Below are positions 29,354 through 47,110 of a stretch of DNA of 64,000 nt, piece after piece. Both the position numbers and the translations under genes were made by a program. Each line of letters opens with the position of its first letter. Position 1 is the first letter of the stretch. Origin of the DNA: Marinobacter sp. C7 (GTDB taxonomy: Bacteria > Pseudomonadota > Gammaproteobacteria > Pseudomonadales > Oleiphilaceae); contig NZ_JAKQZH010000001.1 of assembly GCF_022343555.1 (NCBI RefSeq), forward strand, positions 2,088,397-2,152,396. The letters are read 5' to 3'. Under the pieces are notes generated by a model. It was given only the letters and a program-made list of their open reading frames with translations. It was not told where the DNA came from and did not search any database.

Positions 29354-30217
29354 CTACCGGGGAGGCAGGTAATGGAGTGGATCGACAGGGTTGCCATTTT
29401 TTCGGATTTCAAAATGCAACATGGGTCGTTCCGCACCGCTGCTCCCGAGCTCTGCGATCACCTCTCCGGCGTTAACGTCCTCCCCTTCCTGCACCAGAAT
29501 TTTCCGGTTATGGGCGTAAGCACTCAAATAGTGCTCGTTATGATTCACGATAATGAGGTTACCGTAACCAAGCAACCCGTTACCGGCATAGACCACATTT
29601 CCCGTGGCCGCCGCTTTCACAGCATCACCGGCTTTTCCGGCAATATCAATACCTTTGTTGACTTTTCCGGATGTTGAATATCCTGCAATTACGGTGCCAG
29701 CGTGTGGCCAGCGCCAGCTGACACTGGCTACGGTTTGCGACCGCTTGTCCAGGGAATCTCCCGAAGCTGCCGGCCTGGTGACTTTTGGCCGCGGCGCCGA
29801 TTTTGGTGTGGGTGCCGGAGGCGCGGCCCTGGAGGGCGCTGCAGCAACGTTCTGCTTCCGGTTATTCTGCCCCGAGGATGTGACAGTTCCGCGAAGGTCC
29901 AGACGCAGGACCTGGCCGGGCTTGATGGTCCAGGGAGGGCCGATGCCGTTGGCGCTGCCCAGTTCCCGGTAGTCACGGCCGTAACGCCAGGCAATCCGGT
30001 ACAACGTCTCTCCGGGTTTGACAACGTGTCGCCCCCAGTAAACGGGCGGGTTGTAGAGATCATCCTGATAGATTGCCGAGGTATTGCAGGCCGTCATTGA
30101 GATGAGACCGACGACGACCAGGAGTATTTTCAGGCAACGAGACCCGGGCGTGGCACCTGAGGGGAACCGCGGGAAGGCCGACCGTGCGGCATTGACTAGC
30201 CCACGCAAAAGTCTCAC
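29354..30217 (-). CDS. nlpD: NlpD-type lipoprotein, LysM plus M23 domain
   Basis: Outer-membrane-directed lipoprotein that should activate the amidase AmiC at the septum. In order it has a lipoprotein signal (ILLVVVGLISMTAC, lipidated Cys44), a LysM domain (about 62-108, HVVKPGETLYRIAWRYG), a Pro/Ala/Lys-rich linker (about 125-160) and a C-terminal M23/LytM domain (about 168-283). The metal-site histidine is replaced (NKGID, Asn187) and the HLH motif reads MLHFEIR, so it is a non-catalytic activator. The longest start is a GTG without a clear ribosome site; the true start may be some codons later, before the lipoprotein signal. Confidence 0.9.
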   Translation of the reverse strand: MRLLRGLVNAARSAFPRFPSGATPGSRCLKILLVVVGLISMTACNTSAIYQDDLYNPPVYWGRHVVKPGETLYRIAWRYGRDYRELGSANGIGPPWTIKPGQVLRLDLRGTVTSSGQNNRKQNVAAAPSRAAPPAPTPKSAPRPKVTRPAASGDSLDKRSQTVASVSWRWPHAGTVIAGYSTSGKVNKGIDIAGKAGDAVKAAATGNVVYAGNGLLGYGNLIIVNHNEHYLSAYAHNRKILVQEGEDVNAGEVIAELGSSGAERPMLHFEIRKNGNPVDPLHYLPPR

Positions 30218-30356
30218 AGGAATAAAGCTGCCCCAGTTATGAAAAATCCGTCTAAAAAATACGAAGGATCAATCCAGATTCTAAAGTTTTTATAGTAACT
30301 AGCTAATTTATTGCATATTTCCAGAGGCAATCCAAGTTACGTGCCCGTTGCCTTTG

Positions 30357-31361
30357 TTACCGAGAGGAACACTGATTCTGTGCGCCAGGTAACACTTTTC
30401 GACTCCCGACCCACTCGATTGCCAGTACCAGAAGCAAACCGACCACTGCCATCAACAGCGCCATGAGCACCTGTGGGTCCTGACCGGTCAGCTGTTCAAA
30501 GGTCGCCGGACCAACGCTGGCTTCGTTCAGCGGCACCTGCTCGCCGGAGCTGTTGGTTCGCCAGCTGAGGACTTCCTTCCAGGGCCATACCTTGTTCAGC
30601 GCACCGATCATGAACCCGGTCAAAAGCGCCAGGACCATGTCGTGGAAATGCCGGAACGCCCAGGTAATCAGCCGCGCTATGGACAGTAGCCCGGCCAGGC
30701 AGCCGGCCATGAACAACATCAGGATCCCGAGGTCCGCCGCCTTGATCGCAGCGAGAACCGGTGCATACATACCGATAATCACCAGGATAAAGCTCCCGGA
30801 AATCCCCGGCAGGATCATGGCGCAGATTGCCAGCGCGCCGGAACCGAAAAACGCCAGCGCCGACGGAGACAGTTGTGCACCGGACAGCGTGGTAATCCAC
30901 CAGGCAACAGCAATCCCCCCAAGCAGCGGCACCAACAGGGCAACACGGTAGCGACGCACCTGCCGGCCCACATGCCAGACGGATGCCACAATCAGGCCGA
31001 AGAAAAAGCTCCAGATCAGGATGGGGTAATTGGCCAGGGCAAAACTGATGGCCGAAGCCAGGGTCACAATACTGGACAGGATGCCCGCCAGCAGGCACAC
31101 CAGAAACGTACCGTCACAGGCATCCCAGAACGCCCGGAACCGTCCCCTGGACAAGTCACGGAAAACGGCAACCGGAGCGGCATTGATGGCTTCCAGCAGA
31201 CGAAAATAGATGCCGGTTATGAAGGCGATGGTGCCACCGGACACCCCTGGCACGATATCGGCTGCCCCCATGGCCATGCCACGCAGGAAAACGGCCGCTG
31301 GATGCTGGTCTCTCCGCACGTCGGGCGAGGCCTCGCTCGCCGCCTCACTGGACTCCCTCAC
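30357..31361 (-). CDS. DUF368 family membrane protein
   Basis: A polytopic protein of 334 residues with about eight hydrophobic segments. Its family motif MGAADIVPGVSGGTIAFITG recurs in part later as AMILPGISGSFILVIIGMYAPVL, suggesting an internal duplication. DUF368 proteins have been linked to undecaprenyl-phosphate translocation across the membrane (PopT), as far as I recall. The start is a GTG overlapping the pcm stop (GTGA), with GGAG 8 bases ahead, so it is coupled to pcm. Confidence 0.88.
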   Translation of the reverse strand: MRESSEAASEASPDVRRDQHPAAVFLRGMAMGAADIVPGVSGGTIAFITGIYFRLLEAINAAPVAVFRDLSRGRFRAFWDACDGTFLVCLLAGILSSIVTLASAISFALANYPILIWSFFFGLIVASVWHVGRQVRRYRVALLVPLLGGIAVAWWITTLSGAQLSPSALAFFGSGALAICAMILPGISGSFILVIIGMYAPVLAAIKAADLGILMLFMAGCLAGLLSIARLITWAFRHFHDMVLALLTGFMIGALNKVWPWKEVLSWRTNSSGEQVPLNEASVGPATFEQLTGQDPQVLMALLMAVVGLLLVLAIEWVGSRKVLPGAQNQCSSR

Positions 31362-31987
31362 CGGATCACTCCTCCGAGCAGGGGCACGAAATTCACCGGC
31401 TCAAGCTCCCGCCGTTCAAAATTCTCGCCACGACGTACCACTTCCACCAACACCTGCTTCTCCTCTCCGACCGGGGCAATCAACACGCCGTTGTCCGCCA
31501 GCTGGGCCAGCAACTCTTTTGGAACGTCTCCGGGTGCGGCCGTCACAATTATGCCGTCAAAGGGCCCCTTCTCCGGCCAGCCCATGCCACCGTCCGCATG
31601 CTTGAGCAGTACATTGCGCACGCCAAGCTGCCGCAGTCGGTCCCGGGCCCGATCCTGTAAAGGCTTGATGCGCTCCACGCTATAAACTTCCCCGAACAGC
31701 CGCGACAGCACAGCCGTCTGATAGCCTGAGCCAGTACCCAACTCCAGGACACGAGCCGGCCTGTGGTGATGCAGGAGTTCCGTCATGCGGGCGACGATAT
31801 AGGGCTGGGAGAGGGTCTGCCCGTAACCGATGGGAAGTGAGGTGTCCTCGTAGGCACGATGGGCCAGCGCCTCATCGAGGAAGATATGACGGGGCACCTC
31901 CCCGATGATTTCCAGCACCGTGTCCGATTCGATTCCGGATTCCCGCAATCGTTGTACCAGGCGCATACGGGTTCTTCGGGAGGTCAT
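31358..31987 (-). CDS. pcm: Protein-L-isoaspartate O-methyltransferase
   Basis: SAM-dependent repair of isoaspartyl residues in aged proteins. The class I methyltransferase core reads VLELGTGSGYQTAVLS, preceded by SLPIGYGQTLSQPYIVARM, which binds the isoaspartyl substrate. The chosen ATG (MTSRRTRMRLVQRL, 209 residues) has an AGGGAA ribosome site and matches family N-termini. An ATG nine codons upstream at 32014 overlaps the surE stop (ATGA) and is the alternative. Confidence 0.95.
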   Translation of the reverse strand: MTSRRTRMRLVQRLRESGIESDTVLEIIGEVPRHIFLDEALAHRAYEDTSLPIGYGQTLSQPYIVARMTELLHHHRPARVLELGTGSGYQTAVLSRLFGEVYSVERIKPLQDRARDRLRQLGVRNVLLKHADGGMGWPEKGPFDGIIVTAAPGDVPKELLAQLADNGVLIAPVGEEKQVLVEVVRRGENFERRELEPVNFVPLLGGVIR

Positions 31988-32010
31988 TCCAATTCCCTGG
32001 AGCTGTGCAC

Positions 32011-32781
32011 TCATGAGGACAGTCCTCCGTCGAAGCCCAGTTCATCAACCCACTCCCTCAAGGGGACAAGGGCTTCATGGCGGGTCATATCAATATGAAC
32101 CGGGGTGATCGAGACATACCCCTCACGAACCGCATGAAAATCCGTTCCGGGGCCAGCATCACCGCCCTCCCCGGCAGCACCGATCCAGTACCGCTGCTTG
32201 CCCCTCGGACAGGTCATGGGCACGGCCCCTTCGGCCCGCTCCCGGTGGCCGAGGCGGGTAACACGAATGCCCGCCAGCTGCTCCCAGGGTCGATCAGGGA
32301 CGTTAACATTCAGGATCGAACGCGGTCCGAGCTGGAGCGGACGGTCCTGCTCCAGGAGCATGCGTACAACCCTCGCGGCGGTTTCGTAATGGAAATGGCC
32401 ATCGTTCACCAGGGATACCGCAATCGCCGGCAAACCGAGGTGACGCCCTTCGGTGGCGGCTGCTACCGTGCCGGAATAGATAATATCGTCGCCCAGGTTG
32501 GCGTGGGTATTGATGCCGGACACGACCCGGTCGAAAGGCTCCTCGAACAGACCGTTCACGGCCAGGTGCACGCAGTCGGTGGGGGTTCCGTCCACTGAAT
32601 GAAAACCGTTGGGGTGTTCCTCAACGGTGAGGGGGCGATTCAGAGTCAGTGCGTTACTCGCACCGCTGTGGTCCCGGTCCGGAGCCACGACTTCCAGGTC
32701 TCCCAGGCCCTGAAGCCCCTCATAGAGGGCAACAAGCCCAGGCGAATGCACACCATCATCATTCGATAACAGAATTCGCAC
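32011..32781 (-). CDS. surE: 5'/3'-nucleotidase SurE
   Basis: Metal-dependent nucleotide phosphatase linked to stationary-phase survival. Metal ligands are in LLSNDDGVHSPG (Asp8, Asp9 from the chosen start), with SGINTHANLGDDIIYSGTV downstream. I choose the GTG at 32781, which has GGAG 6 bases ahead and gives the usual MRILLSNDDG N-terminus (256 residues). An ATG six codons upstream lacks a ribosome site. Confidence 0.96.
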   Translation of the reverse strand: MRILLSNDDGVHSPGLVALYEGLQGLGDLEVVAPDRDHSGASNALTLNRPLTVEEHPNGFHSVDGTPTDCVHLAVNGLFEEPFDRVVSGINTHANLGDDIIYSGTVAAATEGRHLGLPAIAVSLVNDGHFHYETAARVVRMLLEQDRPLQLGPRSILNVNVPDRPWEQLAGIRVTRLGHRERAEGAVPMTCPRGKQRYWIGAAGEGGDAGPGTDFHAVREGYVSITPVHIDMTRHEALVPLREWVDELGFDGGLSS

Positions 32782-32802
32782 AGTGTTCTCCGCTAGCATT
32801 TT

Positions 32803-33855
32803 TTATTCGTTATGACGGCCGAGGCTCATGTCCTCCAGCTCGAAAATATCACCCAGGACCGTGGTTGCGTACTGACCCGGGGGCAGAACAAAACAGATTT
32901 TCAGGGCATTCTCCGCCAGCCACTCCCAGCCAAGCTCCCGGGGCTGCACCACCAGTGGCCGGCGCTCGGGCTTCATTCGGGTAGCACCAAACAGACGCTC
33001 AAGCTGTGGCCACTGCCCAACTACCCCACGTTCCAGCTTTTCCTGGCCCAAAGTCGCAGTCGTCCCGCCGTCACCCCACATCGGTCCCGTCGGTCCAGCC
33101 GGGGCCTCTTCCGGCTCCCCCGGCAGACAGGTGGCCCAGCTACCATCCGATACCCGAGCAGCCAGCACTTCATTGAACAACCACGAGCGCGCCGCCGAAA
33201 AGTACAATACGTTTTTCGACCCGTCCCTGCCACCACGTGAGCCACGTTTTGCGCCGCGGCCACGACGATTCAGCTGCGAGGGATCAACCTTGAGGGCCTT
33301 ATCGAGATTGCCCCCCTCGTGCCCGAAGCGCTGAGGCCCGAAGTAATTGGGCGCCCCCTGCTGCCCGAGGCGTTTCAATGCCCCATCAATTTCCGGCACC
33401 GAACCCTCAACGTTTCGCAGCAGGATCGTGAATCGGTTAGCCGAGTGCTCGCCGCGTCGCAATTTCCGGGGTGCCCGGGAAGACGCAAGCACTCGCCAGC
33501 GCATGGCCACCTCCCGGATAAACAGGTCGTCGTCGGACTCCATACCCGGCCGGTAGAGACTGAACCACTGGCTGGTCACCGCATGGCGATCCTTGAGGCC
33601 ACAAAAACCGACATCAAAGCCACGGCAACCCGCCATTCGCGCCAACTGCCTGGCAACAAACTCGGTGTTATCCCCGGTCTTCTCGAGGCAGAGACACAGG
33701 TGCTCACCCTCGCCGGGAATCAGGTCGGAAACGGCCAGAATCTCCTCGACCCGGAAATCCCCGGGAAGTACTTTCAGCTGCGCCCGGGCAACCCGACCGT
33801 GGCTGGTCGGCCAGTCCAGGCGCCACTGCCCCCGCGAGAGGTCGTCAGTGCTCAC
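32803..33855 (-). CDS. truD: tRNA pseudouridine(13) synthase
   Basis: Forms pseudouridine 13 in tRNA-Glu. The 350-residue protein has the TruD motifs: FRVEEIL at the N-terminus, [18 protein letters not shown] with catalytic Asp89, and [19 protein letters not shown] after the inserted domain. A Gly/Arg-rich stretch ([13 protein letters not shown], about 200) is basic and may add RNA affinity. The start overlaps the ispF stop (ATGA). Confidence 0.96.
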   Translation of the reverse strand: MSTDDLSRGQWRLDWPTSHGRVARAQLKVLPGDFRVEEILAVSDLIPGEGEHLCLCLEKTGDNTEFVARQLARMAGCRGFDVGFCGLKDRHAVTSQWFSLYRPGMESDDDLFIREVAMRWRVLASSRAPRKLRRGEHSANRFTILLRNVEGSVPEIDGALKRLGQQGAPNYFGPQRFGHEGGNLDKALKVDPSQLNRRGRGAKRGSRGGRDGSKNVLYFSAARSWLFNEVLAARVSDGSWATCLPGEPEEAPAGPTGPMWGDGGTTATLGQEKLERGVVGQWPQLERLFGATRMKPERRPLVVQPRELGWEWLAENALKICFVLPPGQYATTVLGDIFELEDMSLGRHNE

Positions 33856-34331
33856 GTGCTCACCGGCTCAAGCAGACAAATTGCCTGGCAGGCGATCCCT
33901 TCACCCCGTCCGGTAAAACCGAGCTTCTCGGTGGTGGTGGCCTTGACACTCACCCGATTGGCGGCGATGCCAAGGTCCTCGGCAATGTTCAGTCGCATGG
34001 CCTCTACATGCGGGGCCATCTTCGGAGCCTGGGCAATGATCGTGCTGTCCACGTTGACCACCCCGTAGCCCTCCTCACGGACCCGGGCCATTACCCGACG
34101 CAGCAGGTCGCGACTGTCGGCCCCGGCCCACTCGTCGCTGGTATCCGGAAACAGATGGCCGATATCGCCCAGCGCAACTGCACCGAGCAACGCATCAGCC
34201 AGGGCATGGAGCAGTACATCGCCATCGGAATGTGCCTTCAGCCCATGATCGTGCGGGATTTGCACCCCACCCAGAATAACGGAATCACCTTCGCAAAAGG
34301 CATGGACATCAAAGCCCTGACCAATCCGCAT
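33852..34331 (-). CDS. ispF: 2-C-methyl-D-erythritol 2,4-cyclodiphosphate synthase
   Basis: MEP-pathway enzyme cyclising CDP-ME 2-phosphate with loss of CMP. The 159-residue length is typical. Zinc ligands are Asp8, His10 (GFDVHAF) and His42 ([13 protein letters not shown]); [10 protein letters not shown] and [19 protein letters not shown] follow. GGAGAG precedes the ATG. It lies 44 bases after ispD. Confidence 0.98.
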   Translation of the reverse strand: MRIGQGFDVHAFCEGDSVILGGVQIPHDHGLKAHSDGDVLLHALADALLGAVALGDIGHLFPDTSDEWAGADSRDLLRRVMARVREEGYGVVNVDSTIIAQAPKMAPHVEAMRLNIAEDLGIAANRVSVKATTTEKLGFTGRGEGIACQAICLLEPVST

Positions 34332-34375
34332 GCATCTCTCCGGAACGTTGAAAAGAAAGTGTTTGGTGGAACCGG

Positions 34376-35077
34376 TTACAGCCGACTCAGGATAAAACCG
34401 GCCAGCGCAAGATCTGACGGAACCGTAATCTTGAGATTATCCGGCCGCCCTTCCACCAGAACCGGCATGTTACCGGAAAATTCCATGGCAGAGGACTCAT
34501 CCGTCACTCCCTGACCGGCAGCCAGACACGATTCCAGCGCACGGGTAAGCGCCCCGAACCGAAACATCTGCGGCGTCAACGCCCGCCAGAGCCGGCTCCG
34601 ATCCACCGTCGCCTCCACCTCCGGCGGCTGGCCATCATCAGCCTGCTTGAGTGTATCCGCCACCGGAGCCGCCAGCAGCCCGCCAACGGGGTGCCCCGAA
34701 AGGGTACCAATGAGGTTTGTCAGGTCGTCAGGATGGACACAGGGTCTGGCGGCATCATGCACCAGCACCCAATCGTTCTCATCGGCCTGTTCCTGCAAGG
34801 CATGGAGCGCCGACAACACCGAATCAGCGCGTTCCTTTCCCCCGGTGCACGTCTGGATACGGTCATCTTTGACGGCTTCGGTATCCGGCCACCAGTGGTC
34901 CTGGGGGCTCAGGGGGACCATACAGCCGGCGAAATCGGCATTATCGAGGAGACGAGAAAGAGTGATATCAAGAATGAAGCGGTTAGCCAGCGTCAGATAC
35001 TGCTTTGGCACTTCGGACTTCATACGCTTACCGATGCCGGCAGCGGGAACAATCAACCAAAGTCTGGGGTAGGTCAT
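34376..35077 (-). CDS. ispD: 2-C-methyl-D-erythritol 4-phosphate cytidylyltransferase
   Basis: MEP-pathway transferase joining CTP and MEP. It is 233 residues from the ATG of [19 protein letters not shown], which contains the nucleotide-binding loop. [11 protein letters not shown] and the C-terminal [18 protein letters not shown] are conserved. A longer frame begins at a TTG overlapping ftsB by 14 bases. The ATG is preferred although its ribosome site is weak, which suggests coupling to ftsB. Confidence 0.96.
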   Translation of the reverse strand: MTYPRLWLIVPAAGIGKRMKSEVPKQYLTLANRFILDITLSRLLDNADFAGCMVPLSPQDHWWPDTEAVKDDRIQTCTGGKERADSVLSALHALQEQADENDWVLVHDAARPCVHPDDLTNLIGTLSGHPVGGLLAAPVADTLKQADDGQPPEVEATVDRSRLWRALTPQMFRFGALTRALESCLAAGQGVTDESSAMEFSGNMPVLVEGRPDNLKITVPSDLALAGFILSRL

Positions 35078-35117
35078 AAGAGGTCTGCACGTGGTCTGGA
35101 GAGAGGCGGGGTAGTCC

Positions 35118-35390
35118 TCAGTTCTCAACAACCAGGAAAAAAGTCTCGTCCTCGCGAATCAACCCAAGGTTCATCCTGGCCCGCTCTTCCAGGGCCCCCT
35201 CCCGGGTGCGCAGATTCCTTACCTCTGCGTAGAGGCGATCATTACGGGCTGCCAGCTCGGCATTCTCCGCACGCTGCTCGGCAATGGACTGCTCCAGGGA
35301 CCACACCTGCGCAAAGCTGCCCTCCCCGACCCACAGGCGAACCTGCAGCAGGAGAATCAACACAACCATGATGGCCCAAAGCGTTTTCAT
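35118..35390 (-). CDS. ftsB: Cell division protein FtsB
   Basis: Bitopic divisome protein of 90 residues that joins FtsL and FtsQ. It has an N-terminal membrane helix (LWAIMVVLILLLQVRLW) followed by a periplasmic leucine-zipper-like coiled coil (SLEQSIAEQRAENAELAARN) and the conserved EERARMNLGLIREDETFFLV end. The ATG at 35390 is used; ten extra upstream residues are improbable. It heads the ftsB-ispD-ispF-truD-surE-pcm-DUF368 series. Confidence 0.94.
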   Translation of the reverse strand: MKTLWAIMVVLILLLQVRLWVGEGSFAQVWSLEQSIAEQRAENAELAARNDRLYAEVRNLRTREGALEERARMNLGLIREDETFFLVVEN

Positions 35391-35493
35391 TCCAATTCCG
35401 TCGGAGAAATAACCGTTCAAAAAATCAGCACTGACTAATGAGTATAGACCTTAGAGTAGATTAACAACAAATTCTTCTAACTGGTTGTACAAA

Positions 35494-35536
35494 AAGGCCA
35501 TCGTGTCTGAATTTTCATTCAGAACGCGATGGCCTT
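35494..35536 (-). terminator. Rho-independent terminator of eno
   Basis: Stem AAGGCCATCG / CGATGGCCTT continues after a small mismatch as CTGAAT/ATTCAG around a TTTC loop, with a T-run on the minus strand. It lies about 55 bases past the eno stop and isolates eno from ftsB. Confidence 0.85.
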
Positions 35537-35590
35537 AACATTTTGTTACTTGCCGACCGCTGCCGGCAAGCCTTTTTTACCGCCGGAACC

Positions 35591-36910
<1,320 letters not shown>

Positions 36911-36926
36911 TCAATTTTGGGAGTCA

Positions 36927-37034
36927 GAGCGAGCGGGAACGGCCCTGCGAAAACCGCTACAAGCACATCCATGTGCGCTTGTTTCGGGCCGTCCCTGGCC
37001 CTCTACATTTTCGCAGGGCCGTTCCCGCTCGCTC
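36927..37034 (+). repeat. Palindromic repeat, copy B, with perfect 27-bp arms
   Basis: Exact inverted repeats of 27 bp (36927-36953 and 37008-37034; outer end GAGCGAGCGGGAACGGCC) enclose a 54-base centre. The centre forms CAAGCACAT/ATGTGCgCTTG (one bulged base) and GGGCC/GGCCC hairpins, giving a cruciform or three-branched fold. The core is shared with copy A at 17650-17797. It fills 108 of the 180 bases between kdsA and eno. No T-run follows the stem on either strand, so it does not look like a simple terminator. Confidence 0.8.
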
Positions 37035-37066
37035 CCATAGTCCGTATGAAACACCAACACCGCCAA

Positions 37067-39591
<2,525 letters not shown>

Positions 39592-39631
39592 TCAAGATGG
39601 GACGCCAGACTACCAGAAAGCCCCCCCTTAC

Positions 39632-40984
39632 TCAATCACAATCCCGCTCCACAATCAGCCGCCAGCCAGCGGCAGGGGCGCTTCCCGAGTATTGTCCAGA
39701 ACACCACAAATCGCCAATTCCGATCAGCGTTTCACCTTCGTCGTCGCGCCTGAAAACAAGCGGAATACGGGCCCTTTCCCAGGGTGGAATCCCCTGCTCC
39801 TGCAGCCATTTCTTGACCAGTTTTCCCGGCCCTTCCGGCAACGGGTGGAAGCGCTCGCCCCCCTGCCTCGTAGATACCCGTATTGCCGGCGGCGCCTGTT
39901 TGTGGCCAGAGGCAGACTCCAACCGGATTCGCCAGCCTGACCAACGCACCGGTTCGCCGGGCACGAGCCTGGCAATTGCGGACTCCGGTTCGGGCTGATC
40001 CGGAACCAGATAGAGGCGCCCCCGGAACCGGCGGATGGCAAAGCCCGCCCCGACCAGCTCGGGCTCACCGTCTTCCCGGGCGTGGATCAGCTCTTCGATA
40101 ACCTGCGCCCAATCCCTGATGGAGGGCAGGTCGTAACCCGAGGTCCGGATCCACCAACGCAACAGGTTTTTCCGTTCCGGGAGCGGCAGCTGCTCGAGTC
40201 GCTCGATGGACAGGCGCCTGCCATCCGGGGCGCAGTCACGCCATTGAATCTCTGCCAGCCGGTCTGCCAGCGCCACCTGTTCTGTACAGGCAGCAGCGCT
40301 ATGCCGGAGCCTGGCATTCAGGCCGGGCCAACGCTCCTTGAGCGCTGGCAGGATTCTCTGTCTGAGAAAGTTCCGATCAAAACGTTCTTCAGCGTTGCTC
40401 GGGTCTTCCACCCATTCCAGACCCGCTTCATTGGCCCATTGAGACAAGCGAGCCCTGTCGAATTCGAGCAAGGGCCGCACCAGTCGGCCGGCCCCCAGTG
40501 TCCGCTCACGGGGCATGCCCGCCAGTCCCCGCACGCCGGTGCCACGGAGCAGCCTGAACAGCACCGTCTCGGCCTGATCATCAGCATGATGCGCCATCAG
40601 CAGCAGGTCGCCGGATTCCAGGATTTCCTCGAATACCGCATACCGGGCATGACGGGCAGCCTCCTCAAGGCCACCGCCACTGGCGCCCACTCCTGCCTCG
40701 ACATCGACGCGGCGCACCAGCAACTCAACGCCCAGAGCCTCACAAGTCCGGCGGCAGAACCGCTCGGATTCCGCGGCATTGGCCTGCAACTGATGGTTGA
40801 TGTGAACGGCTCGAAGGCACGGGTCTTGAGGGAAGCAATGCGCTGCTGTATGCAGCAGAAGGCAGGAATCCAGACCACCGCTGAAGGCGATCCAGAGTCT
40901 GTTGTGCTCGGGGAGTGACCTGACCGGAGCGCAGAGTGCCTCCGGCCAGGCAAAACCGGGGACGGGTTTACCGTCCTGTGTCAT
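39632..40984 (-). CDS. tilS: tRNA(Ile)-lysidine synthase
   Basis: Adds lysine to C34 of tRNA-Ile(CAU), changing its decoding from AUG to AUA. N-type ATP pyrophosphatase loop SGGLDS at 35-40, then [21 protein letters not shown] and the [17 protein letters not shown] segment. The C-terminal substrate-binding domains bring the length to 450. The start overlaps the accA 3' end by 17 bases. Confidence 0.96.
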   Translation of the reverse strand: MTQDGKPVPGFAWPEALCAPVRSLPEHNRLWIAFSGGLDSCLLLHTAAHCFPQDPCLRAVHINHQLQANAAESERFCRRTCEALGVELLVRRVDVEAGVGASGGGLEEAARHARYAVFEEILESGDLLLMAHHADDQAETVLFRLLRGTGVRGLAGMPRERTLGAGRLVRPLLEFDRARLSQWANEAGLEWVEDPSNAEERFDRNFLRQRILPALKERWPGLNARLRHSAAACTEQVALADRLAEIQWRDCAPDGRRLSIERLEQLPLPERKNLLRWWIRTSGYDLPSIRDWAQVIEELIHAREDGEPELVGAGFAIRRFRGRLYLVPDQPEPESAIARLVPGEPVRWSGWRIRLESASGHKQAPPAIRVSTRQGGERFHPLPEGPGKLVKKWLQEQGIPPWERARIPLVFRRDDEGETLIGIGDLWCSGQYSGSAPAAGWRLIVERDCD

Positions 40985-41921
40985 AGCGGGTCAGCCGCTC
41001 ATAGCGGCGGGACACCAGCTCGTCCGCGGGCAACCGGGAAAGTTCCGCGACTCCTTTGGACAGGGTTTCACGCAGCGATTCCGCCATCTCTTCCGGATTG
41101 CGATGGGCGCCGCCCAGCGGTTCGGCAATGACGTTGTCCGCCAACCCCAGATCTTTGAGCCGGTCCGCCGTTACGCCCATGGCTTCGGCAGCCTGAGCTG
41201 CGTATTCCGCGCTCTTCCAGAGAATAGAGGCACAACCCTCCGGTGAAATCACCGCGTAGGTGGAATACTGCAGCATGTTGAGCTGGTCACAAACGCCAAT
41301 TGCCAGAGCGCCACCGGATCCACCTTCACCAATGACGGTGGAGATGATCGGGGTTTTCAGGCGGGACATGACCGCGAGGTTAAACGCAATCGCCTCGCTC
41401 TGTCCCCGCTCTTCGGCACCGATACCCGGGTAGGCACCCGGCGTATCGATGAACGTCAGGATGGGCATCTTGAATCGCTCTGCCATCTCCATCAGGCGCA
41501 GGGCCTTGCGGTAACCCTCGGGACGGGGCATGCCAAAGTTGCGCTTGACCTTGTCCCTGACCTCGCGCCCTTTCTGGTGACCGATAACCATAACCGGCTT
41601 GTCACCCAGGCGGGCGGTGCCGCCGACGATGGCCTGGTCATCCGCGTATCGGCGATCCCCGTGCAGTTCGTCGAAGTCATCGAAAATCATCTCGATGTAA
41701 TCAAACGTATAGGGCCGGCGCGGGTGCCGCGCCAGGCGGGCAATATCCCAGGGCTGCAGGTTCGAGAAGATACTCTCCGTGAGATTGACGCTCTTCTTCT
41801 TGAGACGGTTGATCTCATCGGTGATGTTGATGTCAGTGTCATTGCCGACCATGCGAAGCTCTTCAATCTTGGCTTCCAGGTCGGCGATCGGCTGTTCAAA
41901 ATCCAGGTAGTTAGGGTTCAT
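40968..41921 (-). CDS. accA: Acetyl-CoA carboxylase carboxyltransferase subunit alpha
   Basis: Alpha subunit of the carboxyltransferase that makes malonyl-CoA with AccD. 317 residues: N-terminal helical part ([18 protein letters not shown]), then the crotonase-like core with [41 protein letters not shown] and [12 protein letters not shown]. It lies 105 bases after dnaE on the same strand. Confidence 0.98.
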   Translation of the reverse strand: MNPNYLDFEQPIADLEAKIEELRMVGNDTDINITDEINRLKKKSVNLTESIFSNLQPWDIARLARHPRRPYTFDYIEMIFDDFDELHGDRRYADDQAIVGGTARLGDKPVMVIGHQKGREVRDKVKRNFGMPRPEGYRKALRLMEMAERFKMPILTFIDTPGAYPGIGAEERGQSEAIAFNLAVMSRLKTPIISTVIGEGGSGGALAIGVCDQLNMLQYSTYAVISPEGCASILWKSAEYAAQAAEAMGVTADRLKDLGLADNVIAEPLGGAHRNPEEMAESLRETLSKGVAELSRLPADELVSRRYERLTRYDTGR

Positions 41922-42026
41922 GATGTTCCATCATTTTGATTTGCCTGACGGCCCCGCGGACCGCCAAAACCAGAATTTGGGACAAAGATAGCAGTGCATG
42001 CAGACCGGCTAAAGCGGACATTGGTC

Positions 42027-45509
<3,483 letters not shown>

Positions 45510-45552
45510 AATATGAGGCTGTTCCTGCTTGTGTTCAGTCATGGGCGCGGGC

Positions 45553-46017
45553 TCAGCCGCCGATCAACGCCCGGATATCCGCTTCTGTCTGGGGGCCGAA
45601 TCGGGTTTCCAGTAGTTCCCCGTCCGGATTCACGACAAACGTTGCCGGCAGTGCCACCGGTACCTGCCAACCGAACCGGGAAGCGGGATCTTCCGCCAGC
45701 ATGGTGAACTCGATACCCATCCGTTCACCAAGTGCTACCAGTTCCGCTCCGGTTACACCGTCAAAGTTGACGCCAAGCACCGCAATATCGGGCGCCTTAT
45801 CCAGTTCGTTCAACTCCGGGATTTCCTCCAGGCAGGGCTTGCACCATTCAGCCCAGTAATTGACCAGCACCCATTGGCCCCGCAGGTTGTCCCAATTCAG
45901 GGGAGGCCCTTCCGCGCGTCCGAATTCGGTTTTCTGGCAGCCGGAAAGCAAAACCGCCACCAGAACGGCGGCCAGCACTGGCCAGCGAGCACGGCCACCC
46001 GATACAGGGTACTGCAC
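45553..46017 (-). CDS. TlpA/ResA-type thioredoxin lipoprotein
   Basis: Membrane-anchored thiol oxidoreductase of 154 residues. It begins at a GTG with a strong AGGAGGAG ribosome site; the longer ATG frame overlaps the divergent arsC and is rejected. A lipoprotein signal ends LVAVLLSGC (Cys27). The thioredoxin active site is WAEWCKPC (Cys59, Cys62) and the cis-proline region is [13 protein letters not shown]. It probably reduces periplasmic disulfides, for example in cytochrome maturation; the partner is unknown. It lies 43 bases past the dnaE start side, probably a separate unit. Confidence 0.88.
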   Translation of the reverse strand: MQYPVSGGRARWPVLAAVLVAVLLSGCQKTEFGRAEGPPLNWDNLRGQWVLVNYWAEWCKPCLEEIPELNELDKAPDIAVLGVNFDGVTGAELVALGERMGIEFTMLAEDPASRFGWQVPVALPATFVVNPDGELLETRFGPQTEADIRALIGG

Positions 46018-46088
46018 GGCAACTCCTCCTGTTAGACTACGGGCCTTTGACAACCCGCCGTATCCATCCGAGACAATCAGGCCAGAAG

Positions 46089-46442
46089 ATGACAGAACCG
46101 ACCCGGATTTTCCACAACCCGCGCTGCTCCAAGTCACGTCAAACACTTGAACTGCTTAACAAACGGGGAATCGAGCCGGAGATTATACGCTACCTGGAAA
46201 CCCCTCCGACAGCGGAAGAGCTCGGGAATATCCTCGACATGCTGGGCTGCCAACCCCGGGAACTGATGCGCACCAAGGAATCCGAGTACAAGGAGCTGGG
46301 CCTGGACAACCCAGATCTCACCCGGGAGCAGTTGCTCCAGGCAATGTCCGAGCATCCGAAACTGATCGAACGCCCCATTGTGATTCGTAGAACCAAAGCG
46401 GCACTTGGCAGACCGCCGGAGAACGTTCTCTCCATTCTGTAA
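46089..46442 (+). CDS. arsC: Arsenate reductase (glutaredoxin type) family, YfgD-like
   Basis: Small ArsC/Spx-fold protein of 117 residues. The redox cysteine is Cys13 in IFHNPRCSKSRQTLELL, with PTAEELGNILDMLG and the C-terminal RPIVIRRTKAALGRPPE motif supplying the arginines that bind oxyanion. No arsR, arsB or acr3 gene is nearby, so a role in arsenate resistance is unproven; the protein is of the housekeeping YfgD group. The ATG at 46089 is preferred over one 14 codons upstream that lies in the divergent promoter region. Confidence 0.87.
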   Translation: MTEPTRIFHNPRCSKSRQTLELLNKRGIEPEIIRYLETPPTAEELGNILDMLGCQPRELMRTKESEYKELGLDNPDLTREQLLQAMSEHPKLIERPIVIRRTKAALGRPPENVLSIL

Positions 46443-47096
<654 letters not shown>

Positions 47097-47110
47097 ACCG
47101 GAAAGCAACC

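Noticed and set aside
36927..37034. Reading the 27-bp inverted repeat as an ordinary rho-independent terminator of kdsA
   Set aside because: No T-run follows the stem on either strand and the loop is itself folded; shared core with another locus favours a dispersed repeat.
46089..46442. Arsenic resistance operon
   Set aside because: Only a single YfgD-type ArsC is present with no arsR, arsB, acr3 or arsH near it.
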